64,000 nt of DNA from Prorocentrum cordatum (Eukaryota > Sar > Dinophyceae > Prorocentrales > Prorocentraceae). The stretch spans positions 179,001 to 243,000 of the forward strand of contig CAUYUJ010016894.1 in the NCBI GenBank assembly GCA_963575745.1, in the 5' to 3' direction. The notes beneath the pieces were generated by a model, which was not told the origin of the DNA, made no database searches, and worked only from the letters and a program-made list of their open reading frames with translations. Position numbers and translations under genes: made by a program. Positions within the stretch are counted from its first letter, which is position 1, and each line of letters begins with the position of its first letter. Shown piece by piece: positions 10,084 through 43,004 of the stretch.

Positions 10084-12144
10084 CTAAGGGAATCGCATGG
10101 CGCGACAATCACTCATCTCGCGCCTCGCCGCAACCAGCTGAGGCCAGTCTCTCGTCTCGGCGCGTCTCGCTTTACCCCAACGTTTGCCGCGCAAGCATTT
10201 GATATCCTCGAGACTTATGCGAAGCACCTCCGCAGCCTGCTGCGTCGGGCAGGGAGGACGAAGCCAGTCCAAGTGCAGGGTCGCACAAACACAGAGCTTC
10301 AGGCGGCGCATATGCGCCGTGCGGAGAAAGATTGGCTCATGGAGAATGGCAGGAGCGGCATGGTCCGTGGAATCAAAGTGGGCCGTCTGAGCAAAATCGA
10401 TGAGCCTCTCACGCTGGTCGCTCCTCACTAGCGGGAGGAGCTCGAGCTCGTCCTCCGCGAGCCCCATGCACATCTTGAACGTGTCGGTGGCGTCCAAGAT
10501 GCTCCATCCATCGCTGAGCAGATCAATCCAGGCGCTGGTCTTGTCTTCCATGAGGAGCTCAGAAGAAGAGGACGAGCTGGATGCAGCGTCCCCCTCAGCC
10601 ACCAGTGGGGAAACCAAAAGGTACTGATACCGCTGCTCCCTGGACCTGTCCCCGGGTGGGTTCTGACCAGGATTTCGAGGCGAATCCAGCGGTGACGACG
10701 AGGGCCTCCAAGGGTAGCGGTCTGGGTACCTGTTCCTCCTCTGAACCTGATGCCACGGCGCGCCACTTGTGAACGAAGGCGCCGGTGCGTGAGGGCTGGA
10801 ACATCGCCTCGGCTCTCGTCCAAAGCTGCCTGGTCCGCCCTGTGACCTGCGGAGCTCCGACGGGGCAAACGAGTCGGACTGCTCGCGGATTCCCACCAGG
10901 TACGCATCTTTCCCCGCCCTGCTCAGGAACTGCACCACGAAGACCTCAACCTCCAGCGTGATCCCAGCGCTGTCCTTCATGGACACGTGGAAGGCGATGC
11001 TCAGGTGTAACGGCTCTCCCCCGTTCTGTCCAGAGAATGTGGCGTGCCGCACCTGCTCGGAGAACTTGGCGCAGTCCTCGGCGGATGCGAGGAAGCCGCG
11101 CAAATCCTCCTGCTGCAGCTGCCGGGTCTGGTTGAGAAGCAGCATGTTGCGCAATTCCGCCGAGTCCTCCTCGAGCCGCAGCTCGTCGTCCACCACCACG
11201 ACCACATCGCAGACGCTCCGCAGCACGGACTGGGCAGCGGCCAGCGCGCTGCGGGAAGATTGCGCTTCGAGCTCAAGCCGCGTCAACTGTTTCAGCAGCC
11301 AATCGACGAAGATCAGACACAGCACGCTGACGAAAGAGACTAGCGAGAGTTGCGCAGCCACCTTGACAGCATGCGAGTTGGCACAAGGGCCACCGCTGCG
11401 CTGGCCGACGACAAGAGTGAGGCAAGCCATCGCGTTGATGATGGCAATCCAGAACGCATTCAGCCATGGTTTCAAGTGTAGGTAGCTAATTGTAAGAGAA
11501 ACGACCCAGGTGCCGAGGGCGTAGGACAAGACTGCATCTGCAGGAACAGCGATAGGCGACATGTTGACGCTCGAGAAAGCCATCATGAATGAGTATAGCC
11601 AGTCGGCAGAACGTGCTGTGACTAAGGAGGGTGCGATCCAGATGACCATTACCATTGTGGCCATTGCGAGTGAGCTGAAATTCTGTGCGAACGACGTGGG
11701 AACGGTGCCCCCGAACCACAGAGCCAGGATGATGATCATGCCGATACACTGCGCCAATGGCAGCCCTTTGATGGTATGTTCCAGCTTTCTCCTATGGAAC
11801 TCCCCGTCCGCCTGCTGCACGACCGAGTTCATGTCCTTGTGCTCTCCGCCCTGCTGGAGCTTTCCTCGAGCCTGCCTCAGTGGCACCACCACGTGCTGCA
11901 GCAGCCCCTTCACCAATGCGCCAGACGACGCAAACCGACTGCCCCGCCAGAGCGCCACGCACGCGCCGAGCAGCAAATAGGCGCAGCCAGCCGCGAAGAG
12001 GGCGATATCAATGTCCTCCCCTGTGGAAATCACCTTCATGCCTGGTCTCGGGGCCGCCCAAATGGAGACAGAGCAGTCTGTGGGCCGCCCACCTGCCTGG
12101 CGATACTCGAGCCTGCATATGCGTGGGTCTTTCGCGGGGACCAA
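10084..12144 (-). CDS. Multi-pass membrane protein with PAS-like domains
   Basis: 686 codons, intact and without introns. After about 44 residues come a membrane segment at about 45-66, a polar region (67-125) and a cluster of about six further hydrophobic segments between residues 127 and 290. The next part, about 300-430, has the features of a PAS domain: ALAAAQSVLRSVCDVVVVVD, then DLRGFLASAEDCAKFSEQV and a strand FVVQFLSRAGKDAYLVGIRE. A Ser/Pro-rich linker follows, then a second PAS-like stretch at about 540-660 (WSILDATDTFKMCMGLAEDE). This layout is common among dinoflagellate membrane-PAS proteins of unknown ligand, and a sensing role is inferred. The start is the first ATG of the frame. 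The lack of introns, against seven in the HSP70 gene nearby, suggests a processed retrocopy, but no leader relic was found upstream. Confidence 0.8.
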   Translation of the reverse strand: MVPAKDPRICRLEYRQAGGRPTDCSVSIWAAPRPGMKVISTGEDIDIALFAAGCAYLLLGACVALWRGSRFASSGALVKGLLQHVVVPLRQARGKLQQGGEHKDMNSVVQQADGEFHRRKLEHTIKGLPLAQCIGMIIILALWFGGTVPTSFAQNFSSLAMATMVMVIWIAPSLVTARSADWLYSFMMAFSSVNMSPIAVPADAVLSYALGTWVVSLTISYLHLKPWLNAFWIAIINAMACLTLVVGQRSGGPCANSHAVKVAAQLSLVSFVSVLCLIFVDWLLKQLTRLELEAQSSRSALAAAQSVLRSVCDVVVVVDDELRLEEDSAELRNMLLLNQTRQLQQEDLRGFLASAEDCAKFSEQVRHATFSGQNGGEPLHLSIAFHVSMKDSAGITLEVEVFVVQFLSRAGKDAYLVGIREQSDSFAPSELRRSQGGPGSFGREPRRCSSPHAPAPSFTSGAPWHQVQRRNRYPDRYPWRPSSSPLDSPRNPGQNPPGDRSREQRYQYLLVSPLVAEGDAASSSSSSSELLMEDKTSAWIDLLSDGWSILDATDTFKMCMGLAEDELELLPLVRSDQRERLIDFAQTAHFDSTDHAAPAILHEPIFLRTAHMRRLKLCVCATLHLDWLRPPCPTQQAAEVLRISLEDIKCLRGKRWGKARRAETRDWPQLVAARREMSDCRAMRFP

Positions 12145-12249
12145 TGTTCCCCAACCATCCGTGTGATGCTGCGTCCTCGTTTTGAATCCGCAGCGCCGCG
12201 CTCCGCTTCCTCCCGATGCCCCATATCTCGCTCTTGCTCATCTCCTGCT

Positions 12250-12560
12250 TCCACTCTCTATATTTCCTCATCAGCATAAGCATCAGCATCATCAGCATCA
12301 TCAACATCATCAGCATCACCAGCATTAGCATCATCACCATAATCATAAGCATCAGCAGAATCATCATCAGCATCAGCATCACCATCATCATCGTCATCGT
12401 CAGCATCAGCATCACCATCATCATCAGCAGCATCATCAGCAGCAGCATCGCCAGCATCAGCATCCTCATCAGCATCAGCATCATCATCATCATCATCAGC
12501 ATCATCATCATCACCACCACCATCATCATCAGCATCATCATCATCGTCATCAGCATCAGG
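12250..12560. repeat. ATC/CAG compound trinucleotide array
   Basis: Irregular CATCAGCATCATCAGCAT runs upstream of the PAS-type gene, about 110 bp from its start codon. Long Met- or Asp-rich ORFs across it come from the repeat only. Confidence 0.9.
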
Positions 12561-12570
12561 GCCGCACGCG

Positions 12571-12745
12571 TCACCGCGCCCAAGGCACACCCCTTCGCAC
12601 TCTTCGTGGCCGCCCAGGGAGTTCCACCGAAGGCCCCCAGTGGCCGCGGCGCCCGCGGGCGTGTCCGCTCATACTTTCAACACACGCCGCCCCGCGCTTC
12701 GTGGCCAAGAACTCCGCCGAAGACCCCAGCGGCAGGGACCGCGTG
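12571..12745 (-). repeat. 88-bp repeat, two units, inverted relative to 28070-28468
   Basis: On the minus strand each unit reads GGGCCTTCGGTGGAACTCCC or close to it, then a CCACGAAG-like stretch. This is the same family as the array beside the assembly gap at 28 kb. Units start about 88 bp apart. Confidence 0.75.
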
Positions 12746-14645
12746 GCTCGAGATGCGTCCAATGTGTTGCGCGCTGCCCATAAGGAGAGGGTAATTGTCT
12801 ACGCCACTCGCAATTTGCCACTACCTTTCGCATTTTCATAGCACGCCGAGATGACTGGCACAGCAAGGAGTGGGCTTCGTATTCACAGAGGGTCAACTGC
12901 AAAACATAAGGCAGCGGCGGTCTCCAATCCATAAAGCAGGCGAAGAATCAGCACCACACTTGAGGGCAGTGGCGGCAAACACACCGACTGAAGACAGGCA
13001 ACCCACTGCTGCAACCAAAGGCGAGCTCGACAGGCGTATGGCTCGTCAACGACAATCCGCCGCGCGGCGTGGGGAGTGCTCTCACCACACAGTCCCACGC
13101 GAAGGAGGAGAAGAAAGCGATGGAGGAGCCAGCACCCACACCGCACAGGTGGGGGCGCAGGCGCAGACCACCATCGAGCATCCTTTCCACACAGGCCCAA
13201 TGTGGGCAAGCCTCAGATTGGCGCGGCCAGACCAAAGAACGGCAGAGAGTGCAGGACTGCCAGGTGGCGCCACGGACACCAAGGCAGACCAAGGAGGAGA
13301 GAGTCAATTGGCGCAACTGTTGCGCACGCACGAGAAGAATCCGTATGAGCTGCAGGTCCCCCTCCTCCCCCCGCCCGCCTCGTTACAGGGAGGAGAACGT
13401 CGCACTCTCTCACAGCAGGTCTGGGACGGGTCCGAACTCCAACCTGTCATCTCCTACCCTATTCGCACCCCCCCATCTGGAAGGCCACAGCTCAGTCTCG
13501 GCGCCACCAGCAACAGGCTTCAGACAGCTGAAGCGGCGGACTTCAGATAACCTGACTTCCTGGCTTACGCTGGACGGACCTCAAAAGCTAGGAGAGAGGC
13601 CTTTCCTGATGCGCTGAGGGTTCTCAATACCTTTGGCTGTGGGAGGGGGGTAAACGCGCACTAGCTGCCTGGGGTCCGTCGTGGCCGTTCGCTCGCATGA
13701 CGAGCAAGGATGCAACTGGAACTTCGGCCGTCGAAAGCGGGACTCGACTCCTGTGCTGGCGACCGTGGTCTTACGCCTGACCTGCAGCAAGAGAGCGGGG
13801 AAGCCGATCCCGTAATTCAAAAGACCGCGTGACCCCACGCGCAGACAGCTGGGGGCGCCCTACCAGCCACAGGAACTCCACCGCAACCCTCTCCCTCTCC
13901 TGCCCGCGAGGGGGAAGAGGGGAAGAAGGAATAAAATGAAAACGTGTAATAAGGACAGGTGGCAAGGACGCAAGACCCTTGGAGGCCGAAATTATGATTT
14001 TGTGGGCGGCCGCCCCACATGTTCCCTGAGAGGTTGACCAGTGGAAACAGCGATGGACGGGCCGCAGAGGCAAGGACACAAGTTTACCCTAGAAAAGGCG
14101 CGCGTCCTCAGTTTGCGCGTTGACAGCATGAAGGGGAGGGGGGCCACAGGCGCCACTGTCGCCCTGGTCGGGCGAATGTCGAAACCTCGGGTCCCACCTA
14201 CCAAATGGCATCATCGCTAGCATCGGTTGTGCCAACGGCATGTGGATACGCCGAGTGCGTCTCGCTCGGGTCGCACACATACTCGAGCATGCTCTTGATC
14301 CGCCATCGTGCCCCCTGGCACGCTGAGGCGTGGTAGAATGCCAAGCGCTGTCTGTGATCTTCTGCCCCCACCCTACTAGCAGACATCCGCGTGCGCCGCC
14401 CCCCTCCCCCTCCCTCCGAGTCTCCCTGGAAGGACCGGCGGCCCCAAGATATCCCCGCTACGGCAACGAAAGCTCAAAGATAGCCCCAAGACGGGAAAAA
14501 GAGGGTCCCAAGACGGCCCCAGAGAATCCCAAGGGACTCCCAAGACTGCCCAACATGAGCCCAAGACAGTCCCAAAACAATCCAAATGCGGTCCATGAGG
14601 GTGCCGCGAGAAGTACAAACGAAAGGTGCCACATGTGAAGGCTCC
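12746..14645. other. No recognised gene
   Basis: 1.9 kb of mixed sequence. A minus-strand stretch at about 14209-14320 reads like protein (RWRIKSMLEYVCDPSETHSA and on) but matches nothing I know. A CCCAAGA-rich imperfect repeat lies at about 14450-14600. If the HSP70 gene continues downstream, a C-terminal exon could lie here, but I found none. Confidence 0.5.
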
Positions 14646-15815
14646 CATATTATTCCTCCCCTCCTCTTCTTCTTATTCTTCTCCTCCTCTCTCTCCTCCT
14701 CCTCCTCCTCCTCCTCCCCCTACTCCCCCTCCTCCTCCTCCTCCTCCTCCTCCTCCTCCTCCTCCTCCTCCTCCTCCTCATCATCATCATCTCATCATCA
14801 TCATCATCATCATCACATCATTCATCATCATCATCATCATCATCATCCTCCCCCTCAGATCCACCATTCTCGTCCTCATCCTCCTCCTCACCATCACCAT
14901 CATGATATGTTCACTACTACCCCCCTCGCTAGCCAACTCTCCTACTATTAGTGCTCCTCCTCCTACTCTCCTCCTCTTCTTCATATCACATCATCATCAA
15001 TCTCCTCCTCCTCCTCCTCCTCCTCCTCATCATCATCATCATCATCATCAGCATCATCATCATCATCATAATCATCATCATCCTCATCATCATCAGCATC
15101 ATCACCATCATCATCATGATCATCATCATCATCATCAGCAGCATCATCATCATCATCGTCATCATCATCATCATCATCATCATCCTGGTCATCATCATCT
15201 TCAGCAGCAGCAGCATCATCATCACCATCATCATCCTCAACATCATCATCGTCATCATCATCATCAAAATCATCATCATCAGCATAACCATCATCAGCAT
15301 CAGCAGTATCATCATCATCAGCATCATCACCATCATCATCATCATAATCATCATCAGCATCATCATCAGCAGCAGACTCATCAGCAGCAGCAGCATCAGC
15401 CTCAGCATCAGCAGCATCATCATTATCAGCATCAAAATCATCATCATCAGCATTATCACCATCACCATCATCATCAGCAGCAGCATCAGCATCATCATCA
15501 GCATCAGCATCAGCATCATCCTCATCCACAGCATCATCATGATCACCATCATCACCACCAACCATCATCAGCATCATCCTCAGCAGCATCAGCATCATCA
15601 TCACCATCATCATCAGCACCATCACCGTCATCATCATCACCATCATCAGCAGCATAATTATCATCAGCATCATCAGCACCATCATCTGCAGCATCATCAG
15701 CATCATCATCGTCATCACCATCATTATCACCAGCATCATCACCACCACCACCATCATCATTATCATCATCATGATCATCCTCATCACCATCATCAACAGC
15801 AGCAACAACAATGTT
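14646..15815. repeat. TCC and ATC trinucleotide array, 1.2 kb
   Basis: (TCC)n at 14650-14780 passes into irregular (ATC)n with CAG and CAC interruptions to about 15815. Apparent poly-His, poly-Ser, poly-Asp and poly-Met ORFs here are not genes. Confidence 0.95.
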
Positions 15816-16025
15816 GAAATTCACAGCAGTGTAAACACAGGGATATGGATAGAGCGGGAGTACAGCGAAAAAGGCTGCGTTCCCTTTTCTCTCGCACTCG
15901 CTCGGGGCGGCGCTCCAGGCGTGCCACAGTGCTCACGGGCCCTGCGACGAGGGACGAAGAGAGCGGCGAGGCAGAAGCAGAGGCTGGAATAGACATAACA
16001 ACCACAGAGGGTGAGGAAACGTCTC

Positions 16026-38226
<22,201 letters not shown>

Positions 38227-38394
38227 CTTCGCGAGCGCTTGCCGACGCGCTCGCCAGCGGCTCGGGGCGAGGATACGGGGAGAGGGGGGATGCCAGGTGA
38301 GGAGGGGGAGGAGGAACAAGGAATGAGGAGGAGGAGGAGGAGGAGGAGGTAAGGAAGAGGGGAGGGAGGAGGCCTCGCGCAAGGCATCTCGGAG

Positions 38395-38990
38395 CCCAGA
38401 GCTGCGAAGATGTCTCAGGCGCAACCGGCCCAACCACCTCCATCTCGGCATTCTCAAAAATCAAAGTGCGATGACGCATCTTGCAAAACCTGCTAGACCA
38501 CCTCAAACCTGGCCATCTCGGAAAGTAGAGTTGCAAGGATGTCTCAGGCGAAACGGACCAGGCCACCTCTCGCACGACATCTGGGAGCCCTGAGTTGCGA
38601 GGATGTCTCTGACGAAATGGCCAAACCACTTCTCGCGCGGAATCTCGGAGCAAGGAGTTGCAACCTCACAGCATGTGGGAGCCCAGAGTTGCGAGAATGT
38701 CTCAGGCGGAACAGGCCAGGCCACCTCAATCCCGGCCATGTCGAGCCCAGAATTGTGAGGACGTCTCGGGCCAAACGGGCCGGACCACCTGTCGCGCGGC
38801 ATCTGGTAGCCCAGAGCTGCCAGGATCTCTCAGGTGAAACGGGCTGGACCACCTCCATTCAGGTCATCTCGAAGGCAGAATTGAAAGAATGTCAAGCGAA
38901 ACGGGCCAATTCCGGCCTACTCGGAAACAAGAGTTGTGAAGATGTCTCAGGCGAAACGGGCAGGACCACCTCAGAATCCTACTAGCTCTT
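38395..38990. repeat. ~69-bp minisatellite, about 9 units
   Basis: Core words GTCTCAGGCGAAACGGGCC and CAGAGTTGCGAGGATGT; units strongly diverged. Confidence 0.8.
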
Positions 38991-38994
38991 GAGG

Positions 38995-39105
38995 GCATGA
39001 GTGGTCTAGCGAGCTCGTTCTGCCCAACCCTCGTTTTCCCCTTCGGGGAGGGGGTTCCCCATCCCTCCACACCCTCCCCCTGGGTCTGGAGGGGGGTTCG
39101 CCAGG
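38995..39105. repeat. ~95-bp dispersed repeat, copy 1
   Basis: GAGTGGTCTAGCGAGCTCGT to CCCTCCCCCTGGGTCTGGA. Copy 2 is at 40117-40208 in the same orientation. Confidence 0.75.
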
Positions 39106-39114
39106 TGTCAGAGA

Positions 39115-39725
39115 GTCCTTTTTTGCCCCAGGCGGCTCCAAGAAGTCCCAGAGCCCAAGATGGCCTCCAAGATCGCTAAGGATAGCCCAGGATGGGTCAA
39201 GACAGCTTCAAACATACATCCAAGAGGCCCGAAGACCGCTCCAAGGCGGCTCCAAGTGGCCACGGAGCCTCCGAAGGAGGCCCCCAAAAGGCCAAACGCC
39301 TTCAGAAACACTGTGTTTTGTCAATCCTCGCCTTTGCGCTTCCGATGAGACCTTAAGGCCTCAAGATGGCTCCAACCTGGCTTCAGACGGCCCCAGGGAG
39401 AGGCCCAAGAAGAGCCCGAGACGGCCCAAATAGCGCCCAAAAGCGCACCAAGAACGCCCCAAGAGGGCAAGAGGGCCCAAAGAGGCGATGCTGAGGGCTC
39501 AGGCAAGGGGGACCGAAACCTGCGACCCCCCTTCTTGTGATCGGTGGCCTCCTAGATGGCCAAAACAAAACCCAAAGGCTTCCAAGAGGGCCCAAAAAAA
39601 AGCACCAAGAGCGCCCCAAGAAATCCCCAAGAGAGCCCCACAAGGGCACAATAGAGCCCAAGAGGCCTCCAAGATTGCCCCAAGGGTGCCCCAATGGGCC
39701 TCCAAGACGCTCCCAGAGCGAAAGA
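39115..39725. repeat. CCAAGAGGCCC imperfect tandem repeat, cluster 3
   Basis: Same 10-11 bp theme, more diverged. Confidence 0.7.
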
Positions 39726-39747
39726 TCGCAAAGGTCTGGATATTAAC

Positions 39748-39985
39748 TCCTGTCGTCGTCGTCGTTGTCGTCGTCGTCGTAATCCTCGTCGCCGTCGTCG
39801 TCATCGCCTTCGGTTTTTATTTATTCGTCGTCGCCCCCCTTTTCCTCCCCATGTTCTTCCTCATCACGCTCCTCCTCTTCCTCGTCCTTCTCCTCCTCCT
39901 CCTCGTCCTACCTCCTCCTCCTACCTCCTTTTCCCCCCCACTTTCTCCTCCGTTCCTCCCTGTCTCACTCCCCCATTTTCGGCGC
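39748..39985. repeat. GTC/CGT and TCC-rich microsatellite
   Basis: (GTC)n at 39750-39800, then TCC-rich to about 39960. Confidence 0.85.
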
Positions 39986-40116
39986 GCCCCCAGAGGTCCC
40001 CAAGAGGGCCCACGCAACGCAACGCCCGATCGGTCCAGGGCTGGTCATAACACAGGGCACGGGGACAAGCATGCACGGCGACAATACCTTCGGAATCACA
40101 CCAGCACTCTTGACGT

Positions 40117-40208
40117 GAGTGGGCTAGCGAGCTCCTTCTGCTAATCCCCTTCTTCCCCCTTCGGGACAGGAGGACCCCCGTCCGCCTACCCCCTCCCCCT
40201 GGGCCTTG
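40117..40208. repeat. ~95-bp dispersed repeat, copy 2
   Basis: See 38995-39105. Confidence 0.75.
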
Positions 40209-40639
40209 AATGTTACTCCGATTGTCGTCGGCATAACATGATTATGCGTCATCTTCGTCGTCGTCTGCGTTTCCTTTTCTCATATTGTCGTCGTCAGCCT
40301 TTCCTTTGTCCTTCCCCACCTCCTCCTGTTGACAGGTTTGGAATGGGTTGATGGGGACGATTTTTTTACAGCCGCAGGCGGAAGCACCACCGGCGGGAGG
40401 TCGCGAACGGGCCGCGGACGCGACTAAATTACCTAACGCGCGCGGGGCCGCGGATCAGGCGGCTCACGACAGCGTCCAGGGCGGCGGGGCCGATGCAATC
40501 CAGGAGCCAGAGACAGCCCCTGAACGGGCATGCAGCGGTGCGTCCAACGGGCCTGGGGTAGGCACCGAGGAAACCAAGCGCAGCCAAAATGGCGCGAGAG
40601 GCGTTCCCAACGTCCAGGTGCGAACGAGAGGAACGTTCC

Positions 40640-41420
40640 CGAGGACGTCGACCCAAGCCTGACGGGCAGCACAGACGAATGGAGACGTAAGTCCAGCGGG
40701 GATCCCGACGGCGGCAACGAGCCGCGACGCCGAAACGGCATCAAAGTGTGAAAACGTTGCCAAGAAACTTCCACACCGAGATGCTTCAGCCCAGACCCAG
40801 CGGGTGGGAGGGCGCCTGATGCACGCTACACGCTCGAAACGCGGCGTGTGCACATCACAGTGTCTCAGTGCTGTCCAGAGCGAGTCGGAGAGCACACGCG
40901 GGACGAGACCGCGTATACCCAGGCAAGTCCGTCAAAGCCACTGATCCAGGGTCACGGCGGAAAGCCGTCCAGCATTGAGAGTTCCCGAGGACACCGATCC
41001 AGGGAGCCTGACGGGTACCACAGACTGACTGGGGACAAAGGTCCAGCGGAAAAAGCTGACGGCGAACCAGGTCGCGACGCAAGAAAGCGCATCCAGGGTG
41101 TGGAGCATGATGACAAGAGTACCTTCCACAACTGAGATGCGACAGCCCAGATCCGACGAGTGGAAGGGCGTCGAAGTGCACGATACACGGCAGACCCCGA
41201 GGAGTATGCACATCTAAGGTGTCTCAGCGCTACCCAACCGAGTCGTCTAGCACCAGAGGGACGAGAACGCCTTGTACCCCAGACGCGTCCCTCCAGAGAC
41301 ACTTGGATCCATGGGGACGATGCGCGAAACGTCAAGAATGTTGGGGGCGTCCGTGTGCGAGGGTCTCTCCAGCGGAACCAGCTCTTGTCAGAACAAGACC
41401 CCAATCAGCACAACTGTTTG
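40640..41420. repeat. ~350-bp tandem repeat, two units and a partial third
   Basis: Landmarks: TTCCCGAGGAC at 40640 and 40984, CAAGAAACTTCCACACC-like at 40763 and CACAACTGAGATGC at about 41125, GTGTCTCAG at 40859 and 41219, CC(A)GACGCGTCCCTCC leading into a third start. Minus-strand frames are partly open but not conserved. Confidence 0.7.
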
Positions 41421-42094
41421 CGAGAAAGAACCGCCCTCCACCCGTGGTCGAAGACCACTTTGAACACGATCCGCCCGTCATCCGCGCAACGGCCAGCAAG
41501 TTTTTAGCCGAATGCGCGCGGTACCGACGCAACGACCCCCACTGTACAACGGTTCGCCCTACACCCGTGCAACTGCTGGATGTATTCAAGGAGTGCGCTC
41601 GCGGCGCCTATGTATTCCAAAAGTGTGCGCGCGGCGCCTAGGCGGGAGCCTCATTTTGAAAACGACCAGCCTTTCATACGCGCAGCTGTTGGGGATACCC
41701 GGCTTCACAAGCGCAATCAGTGAAGAAGGGTCAGGCGAAACGAACGGGAGGGGAGAGGAGGTCGGAACAGGGAAGATGCGGGAGGGGAAGAAGGAAGAAA
41801 CGGGAACAGGGAGGTAAAGTTGTGAGGACGGGGGGGGAGGGCGAGGATGGATGTCAATTATTTTTACTGGCTTGGCAGCCCTCCCAAAACTGGTCTCGGA
41901 AAGTGCCCTTCACCAAAACACATTGAACACTGCGGCCCCGCGAACCCGCTCCATGGGGGCCCATGAAAAGCCTTGCTCGTTCTGGCCACGAGGCAGGATC
42001 AGCAACTCTCGAACTGGAAACCCGGATCGGATCGAAACGCGAATCGAATCTGGCCGCCATCGGCGCGGGATCGGAATCGAATCGGGTCGGTCTT
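41421..42094. other. No gene seen
   Basis: Short internal duplication CGCGGCGCCTATGTATTC / CGCGGCGCCTAGG near 41600-41640, a G/A-rich stretch 41740-41850 and an AATCGG-type fragment at 42015-42090. Confidence 0.5.
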
Positions 42095-42445
42095 GTCTTT
42101 TACTCCAGTCCAAGCTTGAGAGGACGCCGGGCCACGGCCTTGGCAGTGGCGGTGCGAAGGAACCTTACAACAATCTGACACCAAAAAAATGTCGGCATGT
42201 TGGATTCACGAATTAGTGCGGGAGAAAGGAGAGAGAGCAGAAAAAGGGCGGCGCGTGGGTGGGCGGCTCGAGCGGCTAGACTAGATCCCATTTTGCGGAT
42301 CAACAAAACCCATGCCAAACCGATCCACAATCTCCAAGGCCTTGTCTCGTCCTCCAACACAAGCGTGAACGGACGCTGGGTCGCAGCCCCGGCATCGTCG
42401 GTGCGAAGGAACATTACAACAATCTGACACCAAAAAACTCCCGGC
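42095..42445. repeat. Two direct ~105-bp copies
   Basis: 42100-42195 and 42340-42443 share GGTGCGAAGGAAC and TTACAACAATCTGACACC; spacing about 245 bp. Confidence 0.8.
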
Positions 42446-43004
42446 CACATACACGGCCATCTACGTAAGTGACCTGGCACAACAGTTCGCTCTTACACAA
42501 ATCACACAGCCGAATCTGGCGGCGGCCACAGGAGACGCCAACCAAGGATCTAGCGAGCGAGCTGCCAAGGGCCAAAGAAACTTGGGGTACGGGCCTCCCG
42601 GGGCCTTCCCTTCAAGGACCTGGCGTCTGCAATTGGTCCGTTCACGCGCAATTTGTTCCGCGGCATTTTCGCCCAAAGAAATTGTTCGAGACATGCCATA
42701 GGCGCAGCCGAATACGCTTCCGCCACGGCTCGCCCCACACACCTCACAAAACGGCGAACGCATCGCGAACACATCGTGAACCGATTCCAAGCGAAGTACA
42801 CCAACGACGGGCGGACAACGCCACAACCGAGAGAAAGCGGGATGTTGAGCCCTCCAAGAATTCGCCTTTGATGAGCGAGCCTCGCAAGAGCACCTGAGGA
42901 CCCACACCACCTCGTTGCCCACCTGAACTTTCAACCGATCAGCCGAAGGGAGACCAAGGAGCCAGAGAGGAAATCCTCTGGACCGATACGGCCCAGGCCC
43001 CGAC
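42446..43004. other. No recognised gene
   Basis: A minus-strand frame is open for 188 codons here but shows no family features. It lies directly downstream of the left YR element and may be its 3' flank. Confidence 0.45.
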
